Shown in pieces: positions 1 to 9,532 of a DNA stretch of 64,000 nucleotides. Origin of the DNA: an unicellular cyanobacterium SU2 (lineage in GTDB: Bacteria; Cyanobacteriota; Cyanobacteriia; Cyanobacteriales; Microcystaceae); the NCBI GenBank assembly GCA_002110465.1, contig NEED01000081.1, forward strand, positions 1 to 64,000. Reading direction: 5' to 3'. Position numbers and translations under genes: made by a program. The notes under the pieces were generated by a model. That model saw only the letters and a list, made by a program, of their open reading frames with translations. It was not told where the DNA came from and searched no databases. Numbering within the stretch: the first letter of the stretch is position 1; each line of letters begins with the position of its first letter.

Positions 1-125
1 TTTGGGGCATCGAACCCCTCAGTTGACCGCCTATCCCGTCGAAGACGCGCGGACTCGAAGAGCGACGAAGTCTAGCACCCCGACGCTGACTTCGTACAGC
101 GCGGGGCTTCTCGGCGTTTAGCTAA
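1..125 (-). repeat. Possible IS200/IS605-type transposon end remnant
   Basis: This stretch is much richer in G+C than the 400 bases that follow. On the minus strand it contains GAAGCCCCG followed by an imperfect hairpin: arms 78-88 and 97-106 pair over 10 bp with one bulged A at 83 and an 8-base loop. A GAAGCC element followed by such a hairpin resembles the right-end/guide-RNA region of cyanobacterial tnpB (IS200/IS605) elements. No tnpB reading frame is present in the neighbouring 126-510, so if the assignment is right this is a solo end or remnant. It could equally be an unrelated dispersed repeat cut by the window edge. Confidence 0.3.
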
Positions 126-510
126 ATGATTTTTCGGAAAGGGAAATGAGTAGATCATAGCTTTTCTGGGGAAACACTTATAACAAGATTAATAGCCATT
201 GACTTCAAAATTATTCTTTAACAAACTGTCTGCATACCCCATTGACATTAAGAACAGCTTAATGTTTAGTTAAAACTTTAAAGAAGTAACTTAACCTATC
301 ATCTAAATTATTTTAAGTTTTTGTGAATCTGTAAATATGACTAAGCTAGTAAATTTACTTAAATCAACTTCAGGGATACTAATGATGTACAATTTTAGGT
401 GGCCTTTGTAAACTAAAATTGCAGTTAGCAAGAAGGCTTATAAATTTTTTTTATGTCATTCAATTCGGGATACACAAAGATCCTGAGCTTGTTTGTTGCT
501 CTCAACTGTT
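126..510. other. AT-rich leader upstream of the pil operon
   Basis: About 385 bases with no credible gene. It is AT-rich and precedes the first gene of the chemotaxis operon, so the operon promoter should lie here. I see no clear Shine-Dalgarno sequence just before the ATG at 511 and no confident -10/-35 pair. Confidence 0.5.
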
Positions 511-1677
511 ATGAGTACAAATCTGAAAATGATTCCCCAATGGTTAAAAATCATAGCGGAAGGCAACCAAACGGGTTGTTTTCAAATCACTGATTCTAGA
601 GACAACACCATCATATGGAATTTATACATTAATGGAAAAAATTTACATTATGCCACCAGTAACATTGGGAAAAAAGAGAGACTTAGTTATTTATTGAAAA
701 AAGTAAGTCATCCTCAAAGTCTTCCTAATTTAGAATTTAAAGACAATGAATATAAAGAATTGTTGAGTTGGGGAAACTCACAAGGATTATCTGAGCAAAA
801 AATTCAGCAATTACTATTTAATTTAAGTCAAGAAGCCTTAGGGCAAATTCTCCTGATTAAAGACCCTTCAGTCGAGTTACTTTCAAACAACAAAATAGAA
901 GATCCTATAGGAAATTTTTCTTTAGAAAGTTTGGTAGAAACAGCGCAAAAATCTAGTCAAAAATGGCAACAATTGTCCGTCAACTTTGTAACTCCCTTTA
1001 GTAGACTTTATCTTGATTCGGAAAAAACCTATGACTTTTATCAATTTTGGAAAAAGCAAGAGCAATCAAATTCTCGGAGAATTTCGTTTTGGTTACTGAA
1101 CTTGGCGAAAAAGAAATGTCTTTATGAGTTGGCCGAGGAAAGACAAGTAACCCCTTTGAGAATTGCCTATTATTTTCGCTCACTTTTGACAAAAAAAATC
1201 ATTGAAATTTTGCCCTTTGAGACTGAAGAAATCTCTAAAAAAACTAGGAAGGTTGACTCATCAACATTCCTAAAACAAGATGCAAAATCTACTAACTTGA
1301 CTTCTCAACCCGTGGTTGCTTGTATTGATGATAGTCATACAGTACAACAACAAATTAAGCGAATTTTAGAAGCCGTGGGTTATCAGGTATTAAGTATTAC
1401 TGATCCAACATCAAGTTTAGTTATTTTAGCACGTAACCCACCAAAATTAATTTTAATGGATGTAAAAATGCCTGAAATTGATGGGCATGAACTCTGTAAA
1501 ATGTTACAACGTTCTCAAAGATTACGCAATATTCCAATTGTTATGTTAACAGCTGAAGAAGGAATGGTAAGTCGATTACAAGCCAAAATGTCTGGAGCTA
1601 ATTACTATCTAAAAAAACCCTGTGATGTTAATACACTTATTGATGTCGTTCAAAGATTTGCGCCCCGAAAAAATTAG
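511..1677 (+). CDS. pilG: PatA/PilG-like response regulator
   Basis: Predicted 388-residue regulator. The N-terminal two thirds match the PatA/DUF4388-type domain found in cyanobacterial PilG, PixG and PatA; the C-terminal 120 residues are a CheY-like receiver with the acidic pair CIDDSH and phosphoacceptor Asp317 in LILMDVKMP, and a conserved Lys in YLKKPC. A TTG at 493 opens the same frame, but the ATG at 511 (MSTNLKMIPQ) is the more natural start. It is the first gene of a five-gene operon with pilH, pilI, pilJ and pilL. In Synechocystis such operons control pilus assembly and phototaxis. It should receive phosphate from the CheA-type kinase PilL; it has no DNA-binding domain. Confidence 0.85.
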   Translation: MSTNLKMIPQWLKIIAEGNQTGCFQITDSRDNTIIWNLYINGKNLHYATSNIGKKERLSYLLKKVSHPQSLPNLEFKDNEYKELLSWGNSQGLSEQKIQQLLFNLSQEALGQILLIKDPSVELLSNNKIEDPIGNFSLESLVETAQKSSQKWQQLSVNFVTPFSRLYLDSEKTYDFYQFWKKQEQSNSRRISFWLLNLAKKKCLYELAEERQVTPLRIAYYFRSLLTKKIIEILPFETEEISKKTRKVDSSTFLKQDAKSTNLTSQPVVACIDDSHTVQQQIKRILEAVGYQVLSITDPTSSLVILARNPPKLILMDVKMPEIDGHELCKMLQRSQRLRNIPIVMLTAEEGMVSRLQAKMSGANYYLKKPCDVNTLIDVVQRFAPRKN

Positions 1678-1749
1678 GTATTTGAGATATGAAAATTGAG
1701 TTTTATTAAAGATAATAGAATTTCATAATTTATCAAGAGGACTAACAGA

Positions 1750-2118
1750 ATGACGATTGCTTTAGTAGTAGAGGATACCGAATCACAACGCCAATTAATT
1801 TCGGCCTTACTTGGTCAAGCCGGATTAGTAACATCGGCTGTTTCTAGTGCTGAATTAGCTTGGGAATGGTTACAAAATAATCCGTGTCCTAATTTAATTG
1901 TATTGGATATTATTATGCCAGGAGAAACCGGTTTAGATCTGTGCCGAAAAATTCGTGCTAATCCTCAATGGAAAGACATTCCGATTTTATTTTGTAGTTC
2001 AAAAGCTGAAGATTTTGATCGCTTTTGGGCGTTGCGTCAAGGAGGAACTGACTACATTACAAAACCTTTTTCTCCTCAGCAATTTTTAGAAACTGTTTCT
2101 CGTTATGTTTCCCATTAA
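1750..2118 (+). CDS. pilH: CheY-like response regulator PilH
   Basis: A 122-residue single-domain receiver. Visible key residues are the acidic pocket Glu8/Asp9, phosphoacceptor Asp53 (LIVLDIIMPG) and Lys105 (YITKPF). A GAGG ribosome-binding site lies 7-8 bases before the ATG. Single-domain receivers of this kind are phosphorylated by a CheA kinase and act by protein-protein contact, here probably on the type IV pilus motors. The position right after the PatA-like gene and before cheW follows the pilG-pilH-pilI order known from Synechocystis slr1041-slr1043. Confidence 0.88.
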   Translation: MTIALVVEDTESQRQLISALLGQAGLVTSAVSSAELAWEWLQNNPCPNLIVLDIIMPGETGLDLCRKIRANPQWKDIPILFCSSKAEDFDRFWALRQGGTDYITKPFSPQQFLETVSRYVSH

Positions 2119-2128
2119 TAACTTAACA

Positions 2129-2608
2129 ATGCAGCAAGATTATTTTGGCATAGAATTATCGGGAGATATCTGTCTAGCCTTACCGTTAGAATCTCTTGTA
2201 AAAGTGACTCAACTTAAACAGAAAAACCTTTGTTTTATTCCTGGAATGGCTCCATTTTGGTTGGGAGTAATGAATTACCAAGGTTCATTGGTTTGGGTGT
2301 TAGATACCAATCATTTCCTGAACCTAATCCCTGAAAAAAATCCCTATAGAAAAACATTAACAGCCGTTATTGTTAAACATAAAATTGATAAAAAGCAGCG
2401 ACGAGTTGCTTTAATAGCGAATAAAATACAGGGGATATTAAACTCAAACAATTTTCAATCTTTAGGAGTTAATTCTCCCTTGCCATCGCAATATCAATCC
2501 CTAATTCAAGAAACAATATTAGGAAATCGTGGAGCGATTGATATCTTGGATTTGAAAAAATTTTTCCAATTGATTAAAACAGCAACTTCCCTTAAAGCCT
2601 TAGCTTAA
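2129..2608 (+). CDS. pilI: CheW-like adaptor PilI
   Basis: CheW-domain protein of about 159 residues that should couple the receptor PilJ to the kinase PilL. The frame opens at an ATG at 2105, which would overlap pilH by 14 bases; the ATG at 2129 ([10 protein letters not shown]) leaves a short gap and begins directly with the first CheW strand, so I prefer it. Recognisable CheW features are the [16 protein letters not shown] segment and the following VLDTNHFL. No membrane segment or extra domain is present. Confidence 0.82.
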   Translation: MQQDYFGIELSGDICLALPLESLVKVTQLKQKNLCFIPGMAPFWLGVMNYQGSLVWVLDTNHFLNLIPEKNPYRKTLTAVIVKHKIDKKQRRVALIANKIQGILNSNNFQSLGVNSPLPSQYQSLIQETILGNRGAIDILDLKKFFQLIKTATSLKALA

Positions 2609-2634
2609 ACTTTAACCCCCAATGGACAAACCCC

Positions 2635-5202
2635 ATGTTAAACTCATTACCTTCTTCTTCAAGCGAATCAGTGAACGAGGAACCCTTAGCGTCATCTGAA
2701 AATACCAATTCTAAGGATTCTTTAGATAAGATACTTTATGCTAGTACCTTAGAAAAATCAGGGGATTTATCAGCGGCGATCGCCCTTTATCGAGAAGTCC
2801 TTGAACTAGATCCCCAAGGAACTTATGCAGCCATTGCCCAAAAAGCATTAGACGACCTTAATATTAAAGAAAGTACAATAGAAGACAGACCAGAATCATC
2901 ACAGAAAACGGAAACGAAATCAGAAGTTGAACCAGAACCGCTGCCATTTCTCCCCTTTCATCAACGAATTCTTCGGAAATTTTATGATTTACCGATCCAA
3001 ACTAAGCAATTTGCCGTTCTACTAACCTCGGAAGTTGTAGCAGTTATTGGCTTAGTGGGAGTAGGAGCAACCTTAATTATTACCAACGGTCAAGCACAAT
3101 TATTGAACCAAGCTAGGTCAGAACTAAAAGTAGCAGAAATTAACTACAATTTGAAAGTAGATCAGATGGAATTAGGCTTTCGTGGCCAGTCTGATAACAT
3201 AGCCATCATAGAAGCGGCTAGAACCGGAATGGCTGATGGACCAGTCTTAAGTATTTTAGCCAATGAACTAGCAAAAAATAAAATCGAAATTGCTAAGCTA
3301 GTTGATCGTCAAGGGAGAATTATCGCTACAGGAAATATCAAAGTTTCTCCCCGTCTTTTTGATCCACAAGGATTAGTCACTAAAGCCTTAAAATCAGGGC
3401 AACAAAGTAAGATTAGTGAGATTATTTCCTATGATGAATTAGCTAAAGAAAGTTCCCTCACCGCTAAACTTCGCGCCAAAGATCTTGGGGTTGATCCTGA
3501 GACTAAACCAAATTTTTTAATTCGCTATGTTATTACCCCCGTCCGCGACGGAGAAGCAGCCATCGTGGGAGCTTTGATTGCAGGAGACATTGTTAAATCT
3601 CCCATCGTAACTAATACCGTGTCAGCCTTTAATAGTGGTTATAGTGCTATTTATTTACGTCAACCTAACGGAGAATTTACCCTAGCGGCTTCCCAAATGC
3701 AAACCCCTGGGGGAGAGTTAGAGGAAAATTTAGGACTGTCTAGCACAAAATTACTAGAAGAAGCTGTTGCTGCTGACGGAGAAACCATTACAGGAGAGGG
3801 AAAAATTGGGAATGCTTCTTGTTTGATGGCCGCCAAAGCCCTATTCGATGCCACTGGAGAGCCGATCGCCGTTTTAGTGAGAGGAACCTCCCATGAAGCC
3901 TTAAATAACCTAGTCACTCAAAGTTTACTCCTACAAGGATTAAGTGCGATCGTTGTCTTACTCATTAGTGTCGCCTTAGTGAAATTATTAGGACAGGCGA
4001 TCTTGAAACCCCTGCAACAGTTAATGGAAGTGACCAGCAAATTTTCATCCGGCGATCGCCAAGTAAGAGCAGAAAAATTTGCTAACGACGAAATGGGAGA
4101 ATTAGCCACCAACTTTAACTACATGGCTGATAGCATCGTGGCCAAAGAAGATGAATTAGCCAATTATGCTCATCAACAAGAAGTCGAAGCCGAGAAACAG
4201 CGACAGGCCAAAGAAAGTCTCCAAAAAGAAGTTATTCAAATGTTGATGGAAATTGAGGAAGTCCAAAAAGGAGATTTAACCATCAAAGCTCAGGTAAATG
4301 AAGGGGTTGTTGGGTCAGTAGCCGATGCCTTTAATGCTACTACCGCCTCCCTGCGTCAATTGCTTCTACAAGTACAACAAGTATCTAACCGTGTCAGTGA
4401 GTTAGCTTTAGAGGAGCAGACCTCCGTAGAAAATCTTTCCGATGGAGCGATCAACCAAGCCCAGGAAATTAATCAAGTATTGCAAGGGGTGGCTGAGATT
4501 AACACCTCTATTCAAAGCGTTGCTCTTTCGACTGATGAAGCTGCCAAAACAGCCAATCAAGCCCTGCAACAAGCCCAAGAAGGGGATGAGGCAATGATTC
4601 AGACCGTTAATAGTATCCAAAAAATTCGGGGGTCTGTGGCTGGAACCGCCAAAAAACTCAAACAACTGGCGGAGTCTTCTCAAGAAATTTCGCAAATTGT
4701 GACGATTATTTCTTCTATTTCCGAAAAAACCAACCTTTTAGCCTTTAACGCCTCGATTGAAGCCGCCCGCGCAGGGGAACATGGCAAAGGGTTCCGAGGG
4801 GTTGCTGAAGAGGTAAGTCGCTTAGCGGTGAAGGTGACAGACTCGACCAAAGATATTCAACATCTGGTAGAAACCATTCAAGAAGACACAGCCAAGGTGT
4901 TACAAGACATGGAAAATAGTACCGCCGAAGTGGTCACCGGAACCCAACTGGTGCGTCAAACCCAGGAAATTCTCCAGAAGTTAGCTGCCACCAGTCAGAA
5001 AATTGACCAATATCTGCAAGAGATTACGGTTAATACCACCGCCCAAACCCATGCTTCTGAGCAGATCAACCAAAAAATGGCAGGCGTTGCCACCATTGCC
5101 CAAGGAACATCATCAGAGGCCACCTCAACCGTTAAGTCTCTCCAAGCCTTGGTAGAACAAGTCAAAGCCCTCCAAGTTTCCCTCTCTCAATTCCGCTTGT
5201 AA
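2635..5202 (+). CDS. pilJ: Methyl-accepting chemotaxis protein PilJ
   Basis: An 855-residue transmembrane receptor. Order of parts: a cytosolic N-terminus with one TPR-like helix pair (about 33-72), membrane helix 1 (about 125-150), a roughly 270-residue extracytoplasmic sensor resembling a double Cache fold, membrane helix 2 (about 425-450), a HAMP domain, a second HAMP-like segment (about 530-580), and the signalling coiled coil with the hairpin tip [20 protein letters not shown]. It lacks the bilin-binding GAF domains of PixJ, so it is a chemical or mechanical sensor type rather than a cyanobacteriochrome photoreceptor. It sits 26 bases after pilI and 64 before pilL. Confidence 0.85.
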   Translation: MLNSLPSSSSESVNEEPLASSENTNSKDSLDKILYASTLEKSGDLSAAIALYREVLELDPQGTYAAIAQKALDDLNIKESTIEDRPESSQKTETKSEVEPEPLPFLPFHQRILRKFYDLPIQTKQFAVLLTSEVVAVIGLVGVGATLIITNGQAQLLNQARSELKVAEINYNLKVDQMELGFRGQSDNIAIIEAARTGMADGPVLSILANELAKNKIEIAKLVDRQGRIIATGNIKVSPRLFDPQGLVTKALKSGQQSKISEIISYDELAKESSLTAKLRAKDLGVDPETKPNFLIRYVITPVRDGEAAIVGALIAGDIVKSPIVTNTVSAFNSGYSAIYLRQPNGEFTLAASQMQTPGGELEENLGLSSTKLLEEAVAADGETITGEGKIGNASCLMAAKALFDATGEPIAVLVRGTSHEALNNLVTQSLLLQGLSAIVVLLISVALVKLLGQAILKPLQQLMEVTSKFSSGDRQVRAEKFANDEMGELATNFNYMADSIVAKEDELANYAHQQEVEAEKQRQAKESLQKEVIQMLMEIEEVQKGDLTIKAQVNEGVVGSVADAFNATTASLRQLLLQVQQVSNRVSELALEEQTSVENLSDGAINQAQEINQVLQGVAEINTSIQSVALSTDEAAKTANQALQQAQEGDEAMIQTVNSIQKIRGSVAGTAKKLKQLAESSQEISQIVTIISSISEKTNLLAFNASIEAARAGEHGKGFRGVAEEVSRLAVKVTDSTKDIQHLVETIQEDTAKVLQDMENSTAEVVTGTQLVRQTQEILQKLAATSQKIDQYLQEITVNTTAQTHASEQINQKMAGVATIAQGTSSEATSTVKSLQALVEQVKALQVSLSQFRL

Positions 5203-5266
5203 TCCCAAAAGACAAGGAAAATGAGCGACCCTAATATTCCTTAATTGCTATTTCTGGTAACCCATT

Positions 5267-8068
5267 ATGAGTTTTGAGTTAGACCCAGCGACCATTGCAG
5301 CGATGCTCAAAGAAGCCCGTCAGTGCTTTTTAGAAGAGGATGCCCCAAAAGATCTTAAAACCCTACAAGAAGGGGTGAAACAGCGACAAAACTGTACTGA
5401 TTTTAAATCCCTGTTGCGGGCTGCTCATTCTCTAAAAGGAGGTGCGGGGATAGCGCAACTGTCTAGCTTGGCTGAATTAGCCCATGCACTCGAAGATGTT
5501 CTCCAAGCAGTCGAGTCACAGAAGATCGGTAATCCCAATGAAGGATGGACGCTTTTGGACTGGGGAGTCAATGAAATCGCCATGCTACTCAATCAAGCGC
5601 GTACTGTAGAAAATGTGGTAGCTGACCCCAATCTGTTAAACGCATTAACACAGTTTACTGTTTCTCCACCCCAACCCCCAGAAGAAAAGCCCCGAGTAGC
5701 CGAATCGAGTTCTCTGATTCAAGGGATGTTAGAGAAGGATTTAGAAGAATGCTTTACTCGGATCGAGGAAGTCTCTACCAAGACCGAAATTAAGGCAATA
5801 AAAGAGGGTCTGGCTCATTTTTATCAAGAATGTTTACTATTAGGAGAAACCCTAGATTTACCCTGGCTGCTTCAGGGAATTGAACCATTAGGGGCAATGT
5901 TAGCCACGGTTGATCCCCTGTGTGTTTTAGCGATCGCCCAAGAACTTATTGTTGAATTACGCTCTCAACGGGATAGATATTTAATCAGTTTAACCAGTTC
6001 TTCAGGTGCTTCCCTTCAAACAATCTCAGAAGACGCTATGTCTATTGAGTTAGGGGAATGGCCTGATGAGTATGAGGAGAATTGGGATGAAGAATTTGAT
6101 TGTGTGATAGCAGCGTCAACCCAAGAAGAACAGCCTCAAAATAATCAGCAATTGCTTTCTCAATCAGAGGATAACAAGGAATCGTCTCCTGAATTAGTTG
6201 AAGTTGAAGAAGATATCACCTTCCTATCCCAATTACGAATTCCTTTAGAACGATTAGAAAAAATGAATAACAATGTCGAGGAATTATTAGTCGTTCGAGA
6301 ACGTTTTCGGATTCAACAACAGCAATTAAGCCAAGTTACTCGACAAATCCGACAAATTGCCCGTCAGTTTGGACCGATTATTGATCAAGTCCAAACCTTA
6401 TATGATCAATCAGCTATTGCTCCTATCTCTACTATATCTTCCCCCTCAAATGATTTTGACACCCTGGAATTAGATGGATTTACCGATCTCCACAGTAGTT
6501 TACAAACCTTTCAGGAATTGATGTTAAAGGTTCAAGAAAAACATTCTGATCTTAATTTGATTAATCAGGAGTTTTCAGAAAACTTAGAAATTATTCAAAC
6601 GAATGTTGATGATTTATACAATAACATAACCGAATCTCGCCTAGTGCCTTTTGGAATTGTTGCCCAGCGATTTTTTCCTCAAGTTCAATATCTAAATCGT
6701 CGCTATGGCAAGTCCGTTGAGTTATCGATTGTTGGCGAACAAATTTTGATTGACCAAGTTATTTTAGAACAGCTACAAACTCCCTTAACCCATTTATTAA
6801 ATAATGCCTTTGATCATGGGATTGAAGAACCAGCCAAAAGATTGGCTAATGAAAAGTTAGCGACTGCTACAATTAATTTAGAAGCCAAAACTGAGAATAA
6901 TCAATTGGTATTGAGTTTGACCGATGATGGTCAAGGAATTGATTTACATCAAGTTTATCTTAAAGCCAGAAAATTAGGGTTAAAATTTTCAGATATCCCC
7001 TTTGAGCAATTATCCCAAGCAACAATTATTGACTGGATTTTTCAACCTGGTTTTTCTACATCACGTGAGGTAAATGCCCTTTCTGGTCGTGGCGTTGGGT
7101 TAGATATTGTTCGCAGCAAAATTCAAAATTTAAGAGGGACAATTCAGGTAACGACTCAACCAAATAAAGGAACCACGTTTATTATTACAATTCCTCTAAA
7201 CTTGAGTTTGCTTCCGCTATTTTTAGTACAGTGTCAAGAACATACAATAGCAATTCCAACCGCCAGCATTTTAGAAAATATTCCCGCTGCTGAAATTGTT
7301 TGGGCAGATAAGGATTTAACTACCGTTAACTGGCACAATCAAACCCTTCGAGTGATTCCCATATCGGAATTATTATCCTATCCCCAACCGTTAACAAAGT
7401 TAGTTTCTCCTGAAGCCGGAATTGTTTTAGAGAGTGGAAGTGGTCCATTGATGATTATGGTAGATGCCTTACTCAGTGAACAAAAACTGATGGTTAAGCC
7501 TTTTGATGACACCGTAACAACTCCCCCGTATTTGGCTGGATGTACTATTTTAGGAGGAGGAGAAATTGTTCCTGTTATTCTTCCTCAATCTTTAACTTTA
7601 TCAACCCCTTCAAATTATGCAGCAGAAAAAGTCGTTATTCCCTCGATTAATTCTACTAATAAAGCCAAAATTTTGGTAGCTGAAGATTCCGTAGCAACAC
7701 GACGTTTACTCGAACGGACTTTGACTCAAGTGGGATTTTCTGTCATTGTTTGTCGTGATGGACAAGATGCCTTAGATCAACTTAACCGTTTGAGTGAGGA
7801 AATAAATCTGATTATTTCTGATATTGAAATGCCTCGCCTCAACGGATTTGAGCTTTTAGAAATAGTTCGGTCTAATGATAATTGGGAACAAATTCCCTTT
7901 GTTATGGCAACCTCTCGAACCGGCAATCATCATCAACAACAAGCAATGAAGTTAGGGGCAAATGCCTATGTGGGTAAACCGATTCTCCCTAATATTCTCT
8001 TAAAAACCATTGAACCGTTACTCAAAATCCCCTCAAACAATGCTATGACAGTTAGTAATGTTAGCTAA
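5267..8068 (+). CDS. pilL: Hybrid CheA-type histidine kinase PilL
   Basis: A 933-residue kinase. The N-terminal HPt domain carries phosphoacceptor His54 in RAAHSLKGGAGI. A long acidic linker (about 230-310) follows, then the dimerisation helices, the ATPase domain (N box HLLNNAFDHGIEEP, G boxes DDGQGID and GRGVGLDIVR), a CheW-like regulatory domain, and a C-terminal receiver with phosphoacceptor Asp852 (LIISDIEMP). The receiver makes it a hybrid, as is usual for cyanobacterial pil/pix CheA proteins. It should autophosphorylate under control of PilJ/PilI and pass phosphate to PilG and PilH. It closes the operon; no strong terminator is evident after it. Confidence 0.88.
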   Translation: MSFELDPATIAAMLKEARQCFLEEDAPKDLKTLQEGVKQRQNCTDFKSLLRAAHSLKGGAGIAQLSSLAELAHALEDVLQAVESQKIGNPNEGWTLLDWGVNEIAMLLNQARTVENVVADPNLLNALTQFTVSPPQPPEEKPRVAESSSLIQGMLEKDLEECFTRIEEVSTKTEIKAIKEGLAHFYQECLLLGETLDLPWLLQGIEPLGAMLATVDPLCVLAIAQELIVELRSQRDRYLISLTSSSGASLQTISEDAMSIELGEWPDEYEENWDEEFDCVIAASTQEEQPQNNQQLLSQSEDNKESSPELVEVEEDITFLSQLRIPLERLEKMNNNVEELLVVRERFRIQQQQLSQVTRQIRQIARQFGPIIDQVQTLYDQSAIAPISTISSPSNDFDTLELDGFTDLHSSLQTFQELMLKVQEKHSDLNLINQEFSENLEIIQTNVDDLYNNITESRLVPFGIVAQRFFPQVQYLNRRYGKSVELSIVGEQILIDQVILEQLQTPLTHLLNNAFDHGIEEPAKRLANEKLATATINLEAKTENNQLVLSLTDDGQGIDLHQVYLKARKLGLKFSDIPFEQLSQATIIDWIFQPGFSTSREVNALSGRGVGLDIVRSKIQNLRGTIQVTTQPNKGTTFIITIPLNLSLLPLFLVQCQEHTIAIPTASILENIPAAEIVWADKDLTTVNWHNQTLRVIPISELLSYPQPLTKLVSPEAGIVLESGSGPLMIMVDALLSEQKLMVKPFDDTVTTPPYLAGCTILGGGEIVPVILPQSLTLSTPSNYAAEKVVIPSINSTNKAKILVAEDSVATRRLLERTLTQVGFSVIVCRDGQDALDQLNRLSEEINLIISDIEMPRLNGFELLEIVRSNDNWEQIPFVMATSRTGNHHQQQAMKLGANAYVGKPILPNILLKTIEPLLKIPSNNAMTVSNVS

Positions 8069-8279
8069 CATTCAAGGTCTGCATAAGCTGTTCGTCATCT
8101 AAATTACTAGTTGAGACTGCATGGGAGCAGGGAGCGGGGAGGTTCGGAGAAAGGGTTTGAACGTTTGTCCTAAAATCTCCAATAAGCAGTTTAAATTCAC
8201 AATAGCATACTGGCTAATCTAGGAAGTAAACACGCAAAAAGATAATCAAATGTTATGATTTGAAAGGGATTTATCCCAT

Positions 8280-8614
8280 GGGGCTGTGGCTCAGTAGGAT
8301 AGAGCAAGCGCCTCCTGAAGTGTCGGGCATTATGGACGGAAACGCCATAGATGAATGTGGTCAAATTCAAGGAAGCCTAAGTCCTCTGAGGGATACGGTA
8401 ATCTTGAGCCAAGCTCTACGTCCCTGGTAGAGAAGGTGCAGAGACTGGTTGTAGGTAGCTAAAGGGGAATAAAAGCATTAGCATAAATTATGCCTACAAC
8501 ATAACGGCCACCACCTAAGGACATTACGTCTAGGGTGAAGGAATAGTCCAGAGAGTGGGGAAACTCACACCAATCTGAAGCGCTAGGTCGCCGGTTCGAA
8601 TCCGGCCAGTCCCG
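8280..8614 (+). tRNA. tRNA-Arg(CCU), interrupted by a group I intron
   Basis: Exon 1 is 8280-8316 and exon 2 is 8578-8614; joined they give a 74-nt tRNA. Acceptor GGGGCTG pairs with CAGTCCC (one G-U), D stem GCTC/GAGC, anticodon stem AGCGC/GCGCT with the 7-base loop CTCCTAA (anticodon CCU), T stem GCCGG/CCGGC around TTCGAAT, and discriminator G at 8614. CCA is not encoded. The intron lies directly after anticodon base 36. Reading the loop without removing the intron gives eight bases and no proper anticodon, which fixes the splice points. Interrupted tRNA-Arg(CCU) genes are known from some cyanobacteria and from Agrobacterium. Confidence 0.93.
8317..8577 (+). ncRNA. Self-splicing group I intron (IC3-like) in tRNA-Arg
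   Basis: A 261-nt intron that ends in G (8577) and follows a T (8316), as expected for the U-G pair of the 5' splice site and the terminal omega-G. The catalytic core is readable: AATCTTGAGCCAAGC (Q side of P4), GGTGCAGAGACTGG (R, P7) near 8436-8449, and GAAGGAATAGTCC (S) near 8538-8550. These match the core of the Anabaena tRNA-Leu intron (TGAGCCAAG, GGTGCAGAGACT, AGAGTCC). It has no open reading frame for a homing endonuclease. Splicing must occur before the tRNA can be used. Confidence 0.92.
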
Positions 8615-8838
8615 TTGGTTTGTTAACAAACGCCCATCAAAGAATAATAATTTAGGGAGCATAATATTCCCCTTGAGCGTCGTTATTAATTAAGTTCTCC
8701 ATAATAGACTTCCTAGTTAAATTCAGATAAAAGTTAAAAAAATAGATAATATATAGCTCATAATTAACTTTACTTTGAGTTTTGCTAGAGGTCTAATGAC
8801 TTTATGGTCATTAACTTGATAGTTTGATTGTTCAGTTC

Positions 8839-9432
8839 ATGTTGTTGAAAATTAGCCCTCAAAAACACCGTGTTCAAGTCCCTTCCTCTCGAAGAGTTAG
8901 GCGTAAGTTGTGGCCTCTAATTCCCCTGGCAGGTATTGGCCTGTGGGTGGGTTATAAACAATTACAAAGTTATGTGGTGCAACCTGAAGCGATTTTTGTT
9001 TTAGGAGGACATGAAGAAAGGGAACACTTTGCAGCTAAATTGGCTATCCAACATCCTAATCTGCCGATCTGGGTGTCTTCTGGGAGTCCACAACACTATG
9101 CGAAACAAATTTTTAATAAGGCCGGTATTTCGAGCGATCGCCTTCATCTAGACTACCAGGCACGGGATACGGTGACTAACTTTACCACCCTGGTGAAAAC
9201 TTTCAAACAACAAGGCATTGATAGCGTTTACTTAGTTACCTCTGCTAACCATATGAACCGCGCTCGCGTCATTGGGGAAATTGTTTTTGGGACTCAGGGG
9301 ATTATACTCAAACCCATAGCAGTTGAGTGCAATCGCCCTCGTGAACCCTTCAAAAAAATCCTCAGAGATGGAGCTAGGTCTCTACTATGGTTGGGGACGG
9401 GAAAGACAGGGGAAACCTTAATTGCTCCTTAG
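8839..9432 (+). CDS. YdcF/DUF218 family protein, membrane anchored
   Basis: About 197 residues. A basic N-terminus is followed by one hydrophobic stretch ([16 protein letters not shown]), then a DUF218 (YdcF/SanA/ElyC) domain beginning AIFVLGG and including [14 protein letters not shown], a [10 protein letters not shown] helix and [11 protein letters not shown]. Members of this family are linked to cell-envelope processes, and some bind nucleotides or sugars; the substrate here is unknown. A TTG at 8824 opens the frame, but the ATG at 8839 is the better start. It lies 100 bases upstream of gltX on the same strand. I am confident of the family, not of the function. Confidence 0.75.
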   Translation: MLLKISPQKHRVQVPSSRRVRRKLWPLIPLAGIGLWVGYKQLQSYVVQPEAIFVLGGHEEREHFAAKLAIQHPNLPIWVSSGSPQHYAKQIFNKAGISSDRLHLDYQARDTVTNFTTLVKTFKQQGIDSVYLVTSANHMNRARVIGEIVFGTQGIILKPIAVECNRPREPFKKILRDGARSLLWLGTGKTGETLIAP

Positions 9433-9520
9433 ATTAAACTATTTGAATCCCTCAGTGGCATCTCAATGTCCGTTACAATGGAAAGCTGTGCATCAAGTTG
9501 ACAGCAGCAAATACAGCCCC

Positions 9521-9527
9521 AGGAGAG
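9521..9527 (+). promoter_or_regulatory. Ribosome-binding site fixing the gltX start
   Basis: The sequence AGGAGAG ends five bases before a GTG at 9533, which begins [13 protein letters not shown]. The frame is open upstream to 9422 but those residues are not GluRS-like and overlap the previous gene, so this site decides the start. Confidence 0.8.
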
Positions 9528-9532
9528 ATGTC

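Noticed and set aside
2635-5202. Calling the receptor PixJ (blue/green photoreceptor)
   Set aside because: There are no GAF domains or bilin-binding Cys; the sensor part is extracytoplasmic and Cache-like.
8459-8662. A 67-codon minus-strand frame
   Set aside because: It is the antisense of the tRNA-Arg gene and its intron; residues such as DSNRRPSASDW are typical translations of tRNA 3' halves.
9422-9532. Longer gltX start at 9422
   Set aside because: The extra residues are unlike GluRS, overlap the preceding gene, and a good AGGAGAG site fixes the GTG at 9533.
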